From the NCBI GenBank assembly GCA_903813345.2, contig CAIIXF020000010.1, positions 3,585,169-3,649,168 of the forward strand: DNA of 64,000 nucleotides, in the 5' to 3' direction. Below, in pieces: positions 46,501-57,498 of the stretch. The position numbers and the translations under genes were made by a program. The DNA is from Owenia fusiformis (lineage: Eukaryota; Annelida; Polychaeta; Sabellida; Oweniidae). The number at the start of each line of letters is the position of its first letter. The first letter of the stretch is position 1. The notes under the pieces were generated by a model. It was not told the origin of the DNA. It made no database searches and was given only the letters and a program-made list of their open reading frames with translations.

Positions 46501-49500
46501 GTGACCTTTTATTATAATGTTACATGCGCATAATTAGAATGTGCTTTAAGACATGTTCCATTTCTTAAAAGGAAAGGTGGGATTTCTCCAGGGACTCCAG
46601 GATATTGAATTTGGATGACCAAAATGAGCTGAGACCAATGAATACCCTGCATTTTTCAATGGGGGAATAACATGGGGACGACTAATCGTTGAGGATTTCA
46701 AAATAAAGATTGCAATAAACATTGTAAAAATGATATTAAAATATGGGCGATAGTACCAAAACAGGGTTTCTCCAAACCTAGTGAAACTATGATAATGAAT
46801 CTTCAACTTCATCTTAATTAAAATGTCAACCTGGTGATCAAATTTCATCGCTCAGAATTATTCCCTGTTTATCACTGTAAATTATTTTTGGGACACCCTG
46901 TAAGCATTTCAGAATTCTAACATTTAACAATTATGGCGTAGCGTAATGGATGTAATTATCGCTGAAAGCATTTTAATTACATATGGGATTCCATGGTTCA
47001 AATGTTGATATCTTTTCTAATCCCTCGCCAGCCGTGACGAATTAACTTGCCATTAACTTTTTCCGTTAAATAAAAAAATTGCCAGTGGGATAACATTTCT
47101 TAAAGACTAACATTTAACCAATACTGTATTGTAAAATTGTAAAATGTATGTTTACCATGTAACTGTATTGTAATTGTTTTTTTGCAATTCTTTGAAATAA
47201 AAAAACTATAAAAAAACTTGCCATTTGTCGTATTGTTAGGAATATTTCATACAAAATCAATTTCACTTTTTAGCTTTCTTCAGCAACATGCTCTGCAGGT
47301 GATCGTTATCCATTATATTTTCCAATACCATTTCCTTCGTGGATTTAAGCTACAACATGTATTCATACATATTGATTCTATATGATTTCTAATTAAAATC
47401 ATAGTTTGTTTTTGTCGTCAATTGGTAATCTTTACGAACGTTTTCCGCATGACATGGTTGTAGCCAAGTTCCTTTCACGTATTGGATGGACGCTTGCGTA
47501 TGGTATAAGTACGACAATGGACTCGTTTGGTGATTTGCATCTGCATGTGGTCATGTATATATTACTTGTTAATAGTATTCTTATTTTAAACTTTGTTGCT
47601 CATTTAAATATGGGCAACAAAGTTATACAATACAATACAATACAATACACAATACAACAGTGATGGCGCATGTTGCGAATGTGATGTCAACAAATGAAAG
47701 CGACATTAAAGAACCTCATCAGTACTTTCAACTAAAAACTTAATACTGAAGAAAAACAACTAATACAATTAATAATTGTATTTTGCAAGGGAAGCATTAG
47801 ATAGCTGAGGACTTTGATCTTACTATGTATTCTTTGTGAACTGATGAAACGAATTGTCGACCACTATATATGGGTCGAGCTTGTTCGTTTGGTTATCAAT
47901 TCCTTAATGTGGCAATTCATACATTTTATAGTAGGACGTACACCGATAACTAAATACATTGAATTGTTTCTTTCATCTTATTTAAGAAGATTTTAGTGTA
48001 GCGATATGCTCGTACAAACATAGAATATTGTTATTTATAAATAACTAGAGTATTGTTAAAATATACTTTTTTCTATACTTAATTTCATTGAATGCTGTAT
48101 TGATTTCGAATCTGGTTTTTATAGTGCTTCAGGATGAGATTCGGCTTCACGAAGCAGCAAAGAAAAACAACCCTGCCACCATAAAGAAAATGCTCGAGGA
48201 GAAAGTCGATGTTAATTCCAAAAATAATGTAAGTGCTGATCCAATCCGAAATGAAAATAGAAATAAAAAAGAAATTCAAAACAATTCAAAAATCGAAACC
48301 ATCGAATATCACTTTTGAAACCATCGAATATCAACTTTTAAAAAGTGATATTCGATGGTTTCAAAGTAATATTCGATGGTTTCAAAAGTGATATTCGATG
48401 GTTTGTTGATTTTTTGATGAAATATGATATCTTGATCCACATGTATCAAAATGTATATCTTCACGTGATATTCGATCTATATCCTTTCTAACCATGAGAT
48501 TCACCAGCCACAACTTAGCCCAGTGTAATTTTAAGTTTGTATATCCCCGGGAGTACATTGTTTTTTATCAGTTTTACATCAATAGTTTGTTATTCCATTA
48601 ATGTGAGTGTTATTCTATTAATGTGAGTGAGGAATATAACTGTAAACAATGAAATAAATAGTCCATGGAATGACTTCCAAATATGACGGATCCGTAGCAC
48701 ACTATAGCGCAGCAACATTTGAAGCAATATTTAACGAGGTGCTATGTCTTGATTTTTTTAAATCCCAATTGTTGAAAAAACTTCCGGCTCTCGGGTTGAA
48801 AAATATTTTGAATCGAAGTTTTATACATTTTATAAGACACAAACCGTTATTCTAAGCATACGGACAATAACATAGATTATCGTAATGTAAAAATTACACT
48901 AATTACTCTAATTACACAAGTGTGCTTTTCAGATATTGTTTGAATTTTCAAATACGGATTAAGCAGATTCAACAAAATTTTGTGGAATCTTTAGGTCATT
49001 TATGAATGCGAACATATTTGTTTTCTTACCATTTTAATCATTTTATTACTAGAATCTATCCATGCATAAAGGGCTCAAACAACAAATTATTGTTCATGTT
49101 TTATAAAACATAAGACAATAACAAATAGGTACGATTTATATCTAATTCAATGTTACAGAGGTATAAGAATGTTCATATATTCCAAGGGCATCTCTAATAA
49201 TCTATAAGAGTCATATGCAATCGAACGCCTTACAATTCTTCCTCGCTGTTAATGGCTATCATCAGATTATTCTGATGGTTATTTTACCTTTCTGCTGGAT
49301 ATCAACAGATTTTAGGGAGATAATGATGAAGATTTTTCTCAATTACTTATGAATTCGACCAAGTCTTGATGGTTGTTTTATCAGCAACTTAGCAATATCT
49401 AAGTACGCTAACTACGAGAAATATAATTTTAGCTATTGCCGCAATTAGTCAAGGCAGAACCTCAAACCCTCCTTTATTGACAACGTTCATCGCGGAATAA

Positions 49501-52500
49501 CAACCCATATATCATAACGTATTGAGACCCATTTTGTCAAAAACTAGCATAATTTAAGCATTTGTCATACTAATATAAAAATAATTCATTTGTACCATAT
49601 ATCTCATTAATGTCTGAGAAACAATACAAAACGCCGATGCACTGAATACATATTTTTGGTATTGATGAGAAAAATAACCTCAAACTTATAGCTTAGAAAC
49701 CTAAATCATATATTCAAAATCTTTTTATATTATTTTCTGTCGGATTGTGTACTCCAAATTGTTAAAAAAAAGTATTTTAGTTTTTGGTAATTTTGTGACC
49801 TCTGCTAATGACAGGTATAATTCTACCTAAAAGCCGGAAGTATATTAAACGGTAATAATAAAAATTATTAGGGAACATCTGTAGGTATGTTAATATTAGG
49901 TCAAATATCGCTGCGCTATATTGTGCTACCAGCTCCTTTATTAGACGTCCTAGAGATTTCATACCATGGACATATTCCATTCTATTCTCGATGAATACCT
50001 GTGACAATTTAACAAGATGACATTCAACCAACCCTTAGGGCTTAGTGGATGCATAGGAATTCCCCTCAATACATTTTTATATCATATTCTATTACTGTAC
50101 ACTGCGTCAAATGTAAAATTCCAAGCAATTTCTAGACGTGCAAAGATAGTCTAGGAACTCCGCGTATCTAGAGATTCCAAGACGTGTCAAGAGGTGCAAA
50201 GACCTCGCGTGTAAAGAGCGTGTCAAGAGTTTTGATATCTCTTTGCACAGCCTTATCAAAACAAACAGTATAATTAGACCGGCCACATGTTGTTATGCCC
50301 TATAGTCGCGCTTAATTATACTTTACTAGGATTGGAATATAACAATCATTTTAATTTCGTGTTAATAATAATTTGTGTTTTTTAAATCATTATCAAAATA
50401 AAATTAATTTAAAAGTATGCGTGTGCGTGTAAGTATAGGCAATAGCTTAGTCGAAATGAGTAGATGTGTGCAGATAGAGATCGCCTATGTATTTTGCTAA
50501 ATCTGACATTTTTACAGGATCATGTTAAAGATCAAATGAAAACAAGAAATGTGTTTTTCTTAGGTTTATCTACCCTGATTTCGAGTGATTTTAACTTTGA
50601 ACCGTGTCAATCAAATTGTCAAATATGTAGATAGCACATGCAGGCCCGAATACAGGGGGGATAGATTGGTTCTAGCGACCCCCCCCCCCCTCCGTGACCA
50701 AAATTGCATTTTTTACCCCATACTGAGCACCTTTTAAATTATTTTGCTCATTTTTGAACTAACATTGCCAAAAGTAAACTCCCCCTGGAATTTCTTAAAA
50801 AAGTAACCCACCCCTTGGCAAATCCTGGCTATGGGTCTGAAACGCCTGAAACATGCTCTGATATAATGAGGCATATTCTGTGATCTGAGCATATCAGATG
50901 GGAAGAGTTATGAATGTCAATAAGTGTGATTGTTATCATGTAATCATCTACCTTAATGTCAATACATTACATAATGTAGTAAGGCATTGTACATGTATTT
51001 AACAACAGGCACATCCTTCTTCAAAGGACTTCATTTATACTTGTAAAATACCCTTCCAGCGAGGATGCAACAGGCACAGTTACACAAGTTTTATGACCCC
51101 AATTAGATGAAATATGAGCTGGGATGAAAGATCTCAAAAATCAAGGGCTGGGAAGATTTGAGATGTCATGGTTTACTATCATGACGCTGAAACATGTGTC
51201 GCTTATTGTCACCTGTATTGATCATGATGGGGCGACGGCAGTGCCCCGAGTCTTTTTGATCTGTTTAATCTTATTAGTTACTATTTAAAATTGAATAATT
51301 TAGGACCCCGGAAGCAAAACAACTCATTGTTATGAAAGGAATACACCACCAGGACAGAACCCCTCATGTAAACCATCTATAAATACCTTTGAAATCAATT
51401 TGATTTTCGATCTACATCTGAATCTCAGATGGAGAGTACTCTTTGACAAGATCAACATTTAAAAGTGTAGGAAAGTTTTGATAAAGATGTTTAATAGCTA
51501 ATTATTCAGACATATTGTTCTTTCATGTTGACGATCATCGAACATAATTGCAATCAACTTCCATGATATTTGCAATTTTGAATTTTGAATTATTTTGAAT
51601 GCAAATGTACTCAAGTACTATATCCTGAGTTCTGCCCGGATCCCCGAAAACGTTTAAAATCAAACTCGATTATTTAGCTAGACTTCAAAATAAGGGATTC
51701 AATAGAAACATGAAATCCATATCACTGTATAAATTGTGGAATTTCTAGTAATTTTTAGACGTGCTTAGCCGGTCTAGAAACTCTGCGTATCTAGAGATAG
51801 AGGAGGGGAGAGAGGGCTAATTTTATAGCTGAAATTAAAAATAGCTTATGATCTATAAATATAATATATGGTTGTTCTTATAATGAACAACTATTGGTTT
51901 AATATCTGATATGTGGACGGATATTTCTTGATTTGGTTTAAAAAGAAACTGAATGTAGGGTTGCAAAAATGAGGGAGACAAAGACGTTCGAAGGGTGGGG
52001 GTAAAATTTAATTAAAATCAAGCTGAGAAAGAATGAGAATAAACATATCTGTTAGTTGCTCATGTAAACGAAAACAAATTAGAGGGTTCATTAGCACCGC
52101 AGACCAGATTTGCAAAATTGGGGGAGTGCATTTTCCCAGGATTTCAAACAATACTATATCTAAAATGTTGCCCCTCATATGCCTGGGTCATATTTGCTCC
52201 GATTCATCGGCCGGGGGCCGGCCGATTGAGTGTTTTTTCAACAAACATGAAAACAATTTTAAACAAAATACTCAATCGGCCGGAGACATAAACATGACCG
52301 GGTCGGTCAGGGGAAGGTTTGCATACGATGCAATTTGTACATGCAAGCTCATTTTTCACATATAAATTAATAAAGTCGATTCCTTGGGAATACGTTATTG
52401 GGTTTATAAGCGTAACGAGGAGAAGCGGTGGGTTCGCACCCTCTCCTACAAGCAATAAAGGTACCATAAGGTAGAGGAAGAAAAGAGCATTAAATTGATT

Positions 52501-55500
52501 TTTTGTTTGAAGCTTCTAGCTCAGGTTTGAAGGAAGTTACATCATTTTCGTAAAAATTCAAAACAAATATTTTTTGCCTCATTTATGTCACGATCGCACC
52601 CCCCGACTGAAAACCTAAAATATTTTGGTGATTGCATCACCCCTCCACCCGACTGAAAGCTGGCTGCGGCCCTGGGGTTTTATCGAAAACTATATCGTCA
52701 ACATTTTATCATTATGCGGAAAGTCTAATATGAAATCTTAAATGGTAAATATGTTGCATTTATGGAGGGAATTCCACTGTAAACTATAATGTGAATGTTT
52801 GATATGAATACTTCCATACAACCATCAATATCCATTCTTTTGAAATAAGATGTTACAACAAAGGGAATATTGAAAACTACAGTGGTAAGAGCATCTTTCT
52901 GACTGCTAATTATGTGTATCAACATTTTGATTGCACCTCAGCTGGAGATTAAATCTTATAATAATTTGATCAAAGGGATTGTAATTTTCCCCAATTCGCT
53001 TATGTAACCTATGTTACAATCTGTATACTTGTTATATTGTGAGCGGTATGTGTTGATAAACCAAAAAGATATGTTTTTTGGATATCAACATTTAGAAAAA
53101 AGTGTAAGATACCATTCTATATGTTTATCTTAGTGTTTAGCATAGGTAAGAATGGGGGATGGGCTGGCGGGGGTCCGTCTTTGAATAATTCCAAGGGTTC
53201 ATATATTATCACAATTTTGCTACAAAATCACTTGGAAAGTGCATGATTTGAACGATTATTTGGCCAAGGCGTCCGCTATTAACATGAGTATGAATTTTAT
53301 AAAAAAATTACTTGAATCAAAATCGAAGAATTCCTTGCCCCGTGTGTTCACCATTCACCCCGGGGGTTCACACTCGGCTCAGGTGGGGTACCTTTTTTAC
53401 ATTTGGTATGTCAAGCCAATGGACCCACATTTTAAGACAGATTTTTCCATTTTCTGGTATAAGAATCGGTGTGGAAAATATGTTACCCCTCAATTGTGGT
53501 ACGGTATTGGTCCCGGGGCATTGGTCTAGTTGTTACACATATCCTTCATTTGAGGTTGTTTATGATCATTTTACTCAAAGATCTGCCTTCTTCTCGGGGC
53601 ATTCGATATTTCGAATGGCCTTGGTCTTATATTCTGGATATTTGGTACCCGGGGGTATGGCATTGGTTCTATATTTGGATGTTTGACATGGCATTGGTCT
53701 TGTGTTTGGACATTTGATATGGCTTTTTGGGGTTTATTTTAGTTTATATGAGAACACATTTAATGCCACCCCCCCCCCCAAATTACAAATCTACATCTAT
53801 TCTCTCTATCCCAAAGGTGGATCGGAAGCATGAAAAACAGATGCAGACTTGGGACAGTTGCAAGGGGGGCTATAATGGAGAAATTCGTTTTGATTTTGAG
53901 TCTAACTGAAATATTTTGTCACAAATATTAATTAAATACGCAAATAGCCTGTTTTATTAAATGAGACTAGGGCAAAAAATCTATTCATTAAATCTAAAGC
54001 CTAGACGATATTTTCTGTAATCAAGGTGGTTTTGGTACACTTCCGCAATTATAAAAACAAAAACATAGACTAAGTTATTAATCTTTTGTTATCATATCAG
54101 ATTAAGTCAGTTTTGTCTCCGATTGTTATGCAGGTGTGTGTATCGACTCCAGTGAACAACATTAAGTGAATCAATCCTTGAAATTCCCAAATTCATTCCA
54201 AATTCTGGCCGTTAACCCCCCCCCCTCCCCCATGTCTCTTAATTACATTTATTTTGCAAATGATATATAAATTATAGATTAAAATATTTCATTTTCGAAT
54301 TGCACAAAGGGCAACATGTGAAGATAAAACCGCGATCCTAAAGCTACTTGCGAAACAAAGTGGTTTATGGTCCCCAATATCATTATTATATTAATACCAA
54401 TACAATGTACCTCTATGAATATCATAAATTCACTCCTTTTTAATATCAATAGTCAAACAAATTAAGTAGTATGCTACAGTTGGTTATCAATCGGAGTTTA
54501 CGACCTATTGATTACTCTTTAATACAAAATTTAACCATTTTAGAATGGGTAACTCACACCCCCCCCCGTCCATGTCCACGAAGTGCGTAGACTGACATAA
54601 TAGTGTCATTTATTAATTAAACATCACTGATTTATGTTGAGACATTCAGTGCGATTATTTCATTTCTTTGTTCAAAAAGTTAAAGCACCAATTAAATACA
54701 TATTTTTATCACACAAAAGGGGCAGAATACTTGACCTTGTATCAATTTATATCCCGATAATTCTTTACAAGGGAATGTTTCTTATTAAAACATAAGCAGC
54801 GCCTAGGCGTCGATTGGGGGGGGGGGGGGGGTCAATCCGGTGTTCTCAGGCTATGTACAGCCAAGTATCCTGTTTATGTAAAAACCCTACGTTCCCGAAT
54901 CACAATCAGACAATTAATTAGTATATTTGCTGTGTCTAGCAATTGATCATAGAATTAGATGTTGCGAAAACTATGGGAACTTGTACCTGTCTGTTTATGG
55001 ATAGGCTGGGAAAGAACAGCAGAGAGAATGGTACATTCGATTGAATATGCTTGTTTTGCCCAATTGTGTATTAAAATGCCCCTCATTTATCATATATTAC
55101 AAGTTAAGTCGGCGATAATTTGTATTGACTTAACTTGAAACAAATTACTCCGAAATCCAAATACTCATCGAAAAGTAAGGTTATCTTTATATTAAGCTAA
55201 TACAAAATAAATATATAAATAGGCCTGATGTATCAGTGTTTTCAAAGTTTATTGCACGTTTTATCCTTGAAACGCCTTTCTTTTTCTTATCATGATATGT
55301 ATTTCCCGGGGTATTTCCTTCAGTTAGGATCAATGCGTCGATTAGCATTGCCTGTAACTGATTTATATTTTCAAAAGGCGCCATGAAATTGCCAAAATGT
55401 TTAAATAAGTCAATGTGTCAGCGTACATACAAAATAGTCTGTTTAATATTTGCTACATGTACTTGTTCCAAACAGTCTGCGAAAGAATGATTAAAAATAT

Positions 55501-57029
55501 ATCAATTAAAAGTATCAGAGAAAATACTTGCAATCGTTAAAATACTGTATGTATTGCTATTGGTAATTAGGTTAGTTGTTTACACATAATTATGTTGTTC
55601 AGTGTGCCAAGAGCGTGTCAAGAGATTCCATTAATTGTCACAGGGCGTGTAAAGACTTTTTGACATGGTCTTTACACGTCTTTGCACTGCGTGTGCCAAG
55701 AAGTGCAAAGAGGTGTAAAGAGTTGAATTCATCGCGTGTCAAGAGGTGTAAATAATTGGCACGTCTAGAAACCCGGCGTGTAAAGACCAGTTTCTAGACG
55801 TGTCAAGAGTTGGAATCCCATATTTCACGCAGTGGTAATACCTCGCATTGTAATTATTTCAATAAATAGTTAATACACCAATTAATAAATTTAATGTGAT
55901 ATTCGATCCACCTTTGGGAATATATTGTATTTATTTCGAGTCGTTTCCAGCTTGATCGGACACCGCTTATGTGGGCCGCTGCAAAAGGTCACAATGAGAT
56001 TGTGTCGATTCTTCTTGCTGCAGGCGCTGACATGGAGGCCGAGGACAAAGTATGTATATATTCAGATCTGAGGCCCAGGAATACGTTAAAATGTTTAAAA
56101 AGTCCCCTAGAGTTGGTAATGCGTGGTGTATACAATACATGTATATAAATACTATATTACTTACATTGAATAAGAATAATACTGATTTTTTATTAATGAT
56201 TGTATACCCGGGCCTCAGGTTCAGATGTTTATATTGCAATAACGTCATTGAAAATTTCCACTTTATGGCAGCTTATATTTCCTGTTTGTAGCTCTCAGCT
56301 TTCATCAATACATATCAGACTGCATTCTGGTTTCCCTTTTGGCATAAGATCTATTGGTATGGTTTATGAGACTGTGTATTCTATCAGTACACACAGGATG
56401 CACATATTGCCAATCATGTTTACTCGTAATGTGCTCACTCTCATTTGATCTACGGTAACCGTACGGCGACCGTAGCTCAAGAGAAATAAGCAGCATATAT
56501 AGTGATAAGCAATACTATGTAGATTTTCTAAATCGATTTCGTGAAGCTACGGCCGACATACGGCCGCCGTAGAGCAAATGTGACGGAGACTTAACGCTAT
56601 TCGTTTTTATGCTCTTGTAGTACGCCATGCGTCCTATGCTATGGGCAGCTTGGTTTGGTCATAAAGACACCGTCAGATTGTTTATAAACGCAGGTGCGGA
56701 CGCCAACGGTTACAACAAGGTAGGTTTACCGTTTATCCTTATCAAATAATACATCAAATTCATGTTGAACATTGTTATCAATAAATCCAACAACTACGAC
56801 AAAACCATCAATTTTGACGAATATTATGATCATCAAACTTTAAAATGTTACTGTGCCAATTTGAAAAGACATGATGCACCATGTACACGTAGTAGAACTG
56901 ATTTCACCGTTCTTTGTTCCATAGCTTGGCTTGAATGTAATACACTGCGCAGCCAGTGGAAACAATGTGGAACTCATGGAACTTCTACATGAACAGCTCG
57001 AGTCATTTGATATCAACAAGGTGGAAAAG
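43458..57029 (+). CDS. ANKDD1: ANKDD1-like gene (ankyrin repeats; death domain expected beyond window), six exons
   Basis: Six exons (43458-43550, 45928-46054, 48125-48228, 55951-56049, 56621-56719, 56925-57029) join in one frame with GT-AG sites. The product so far is an N-terminal region of about 73 residues, low in recognisable structure, then four ankyrin repeats. The repeats LHEAAKKNN, LMWAAAKGHNE, LWAAWFGHKD and VIHCAASGNN follow the order and wording of the first repeats of animal ANKDD1A/B (LHEAARQNN, LHWAAGAGHE, LSAWFGH, LHCAAQKGH from memory of the family). ANKDD1 proteins are cytosolic scaffolds with about ten ankyrin repeats and a C-terminal death domain; their partners are poorly known. 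The later repeats and the death domain were not found in 57-64 kb, so the gene probably continues to the right. The split between A and B paralogs is probably vertebrate-specific and is not resolved. Confidence 0.8.
43551..45927 (+). other. ANKDD1-like intron 1
   Basis: Gene-free and AT-rich. No clear element ends recognised. Minus-strand frames 44241-44450 and 45425-45730 have no family motif. Confidence 0.5.
45928..46054 (+). CDS. ANKDD1: ANKDD1-like exon 2
   Basis: Acceptor TCTATCCACAG then GAT, and donor CATA|GTAAGT with GT at 46055. It encodes DLGLETAPGISSSNYGDGGL, RKKEAKGSDMDCRMVTITQG, SH and one base of the next codon. An in-frame ATG at 45904 would be an alternative start if exon 1 is not used; it lies in the polypyrimidine tract, so I prefer splicing. 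Phase 1 end fits exon 3 exactly (A plus TG gives Met). Confidence 0.6.
46055..48124 (+). other. ANKDD1-like intron 2 with retroposon-like tails
   Basis: A mariner-type end GGGACACCCTGTAAG stands alone near 46891. Around 47190-47220 there is a 3' tail with AATAAAAAAACTATAAAAAAAC, and at 47630-47660 a run of TACAA units, the sort of tail some LINEs and SINEs leave. The minus-strand frame 46546-46848 has no recognised domain. Confidence 0.45.
47630..47660 (+). repeat. (ATACA)n microsatellite tail
   Basis: Five or so ATACA units then ACACAATACAACA. It directly follows a 200-bp stretch ending TGGGCAACAAAGTT, so it may be the 3' tail of a retroposed copy. Confidence 0.7.
48125..48228 (+). CDS. ANKDD1: ANKDD1-like exon 3 (ankyrin repeat 1)
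   Basis: Acceptor TTTTTATAG, then TGCTTCAGGATGAGATTCGG, and donor AAT|GTAAGT with GT at 48229. It reads MLQDEIRLHEAAKKNNPATI, KKMLEEKVDVNSKNN: a capping ankyrin repeat with LHEAA in the first helix and DVNSKNN in the turn. A second AG (TTCAG at 48128-48132) would also splice but breaks the join with exon 2. Confidence 0.85.
48285..48412. repeat. Palindromic cluster of ACCATCGAATATCACTTTT motifs
   Basis: ACCATCGAATATCACTTTT-like units occur twice in one direction (about 48297, 48319) and three times inverted (about 48341, 48366, 48385), around a TTTTAAAA centre. It lies 56 bases after exon 3 in intron 3. The same motif pair recurs at 63076-63142. Confidence 0.85.
48661..49971 (+). mobile_element. 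Repeat family A, copy 2 (complete)
   Basis: Starts GTCCATGGAATGACTTCC and ends CATACCATGGAC. Subterminal GTAGCACACTATAGCGCAGC at the left pairs with GCTGCGCTATATTGTGCTAC at the right. Length 1311 bases. It is in the same orientation as copy 1 at 8478. A minus-strand frame near the right end (49777-50031) is made only of the inverted terminal repeat and flank. Target duplication not clear. No transposase, so non-autonomous; superfamily unknown. Confidence 0.85.
50641..50840. mobile_element. Degraded MITE with CAGGCCCGAATACAGG end
   Basis: The left end CAGGCCCGAATACAGG and right end CCTGGCTATGGGTCTG are like the CAGGCCCGTAGCCAG termini of the intact MITE at 59913-60107. A C homopolymer lies inside. 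No target duplication remains. Confidence 0.55.
52179..52302. mobile_element. Short palindromic MITE family C, copy 3
   Basis: ATGCCTGGGTCATATTTGCTC at the left (first 20 bases shared with copy 2) and CAATCGGCCGG with ATGACCGGGT at the right. The right end is eroded. The middle has GGCCGGGGGCCGGCCGATTG. Confidence 0.7.
53380..53730. repeat. Degenerate minisatellite with GGCATTGGT and TTTGGATATTTG
   Basis: Irregular units of about 25-30 bases such as GGCATTGGTTCTATATTTGG and ATGTTTGACATGGC repeat, clearest from 53615 to 53720. The three overlapping plus-strand frames here (53239-53717) are a product of this repeat and of local GC skew, not a gene. Confidence 0.6.
54200..54830. other. Homopolymer-rich gene-free stretch
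   Basis: C runs near 54218 and 54560 and an 18-base G run near 54816 lie in otherwise AT-rich sequence inside the CACTA-like element. No gene recognised. Confidence 0.4.
55951..56049 (+). CDS. ANKDD1: ANKDD1-like exon 4 (ankyrin repeat 2)
   Basis: Exactly 99 bases, one 33-residue ankyrin repeat. Acceptor GTTTCCAG, donor AAA|GTATGT. It reads LDRTPLMWAAAKGHNEIVSI, LLAAGADMEAEDK: consensus TPLxxAAxxGH, a hydrophobic second helix, and AGAD in the turn. Phase 0 at both ends. It lies only 117 bases after the right end of the CACTG-ended element, so an insertion just missed the exon. Confidence 0.9.
56433..56589. mobile_element. Short palindromic MITE in ANKDD1-like intron 4
   Basis: TCATTTGATCTACGGTAACC at the left pairs with CGGCCGCCGTAGAGCAAATG at the right, with further ACGGCGACCGTAGCT and AGCTACGGCCGAC pairing inside. 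The loop is small. It ends 32 bases before exon 5, close enough to touch the branch point region. Confidence 0.7.
56621..56719 (+). CDS. ANKDD1: ANKDD1-like exon 5 (ankyrin repeat 3)
   Basis: 99 bases, phase 0 at both ends. Acceptor GCTCTTGTAG, donor AAG|GTAGGT. It reads YAMRPMLWAAWFGHKDTVRL, FINAGADANGYNK. The usual TPL is replaced by RPM, and AWFGH matches the corresponding odd repeat in ANKDD1 proteins, which is the best single pointer to the family. Confidence 0.9.
56925..57029 (+). CDS. ANKDD1: ANKDD1-like exon 6 (ankyrin repeat 4)
   Basis: 105 bases (35 residues), phase 0 at both ends. Acceptor TTGTTCCATAG, donor AAG|GTAAAC. It reads LGLNVIHCAASGNNVELMEL, LHEQLESFDINKVEK. The two extra residues and the loss of the AGAD turn in favour of SFDINKVEK match the irregular fourth repeat of ANKDD1 proteins (LEDVALDHVDK in the family as I recall it). 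The next exon should start with GRTAFH-like text and was not found in the window. Confidence 0.9.
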
Positions 57030-57498
57030 GTAAACATTCAACAATATGAACTTATGAAAACATCAAAAGATGGCATAAATTCAGAGTTATTTCGTTTACA
57101 TTTTCACAAAGACCTGTACATTTGCAGCGAAAATTACATAGACGACCTGTGTCTCTAAACTAAATTGTCCTAAATGTTTTTATGCAACATAAAACGTTTG
57201 TGGGACGACCGTATCGTTGTCCTATAACATCTGATTAATATTAAATATGTAAAGGGTTGGTCGTGGTTGTCTGACCATGTGGACATCGGTAGCGCAGATG
57301 AGTTTCAGTTCAACTTCAATCCAGCGTGTTGCGTGTCGCTTTTATTTGAAGTAATCCTCAAATATTATTTGTATTATTATCAATATACTATTATATTATA
57401 CTATACTATTATACTATTTGGCTAAAAATAATCATAAGATAAAAATTGGTATGAGCTTGATTGATGTCAAGTGTTTTAAGTTTTACTTGAGCAATATA
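57030..57498 (+). other. Start of the intron after ANKDD1-like exon 6
   Basis: No further ankyrin exon recognised. A TATTATACTA simple repeat is at about 57385-57420. Confidence 0.4.

Larger units (their letters stand above)
50100..55834. mobile_element. CACTG-ended, CACTA-like element in ANKDD1-like intron 3
   Basis: Begins CACTGCGTCAAATG at 50100 and ends, read inverted, CACTGCGTGAAATATGGGAT at 55834. Direct GTA flanks both ends (50097-50099 and 55835-55837), the 3-bp duplication of the CACTA/EnSpm group. Both terminal regions (50130-50240 and 55605-55815) are packed with CGTGTCAAGAG, CGTGTAAAGA and TCTAGACGTG, like subterminal transposase-binding repeats. A third block of them sits inside at about 51738-51803. 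The 5.7-kb interior shows no transposase; the visible frames are short or repeat-derived. Confidence 0.6.

Noticed and set aside
46546-46848. 100-codon minus-strand frame
   Set aside because: No recognisable domain or splice signal; it lies next to a lone mariner-type end and is probably transposon debris.
48085-48318. Full-length frames over ankyrin exon 3
   Set aside because: The minus-strand frame is antisense; the plus-strand frame runs past both splice sites. Only 48125-48228 is taken as coding.
53239-53717. Three overlapping plus-strand frames up to 124 codons
   Set aside because: Caused by a degenerate GGCATTGGT minisatellite; three frames are open at once, which a real exon would not show.
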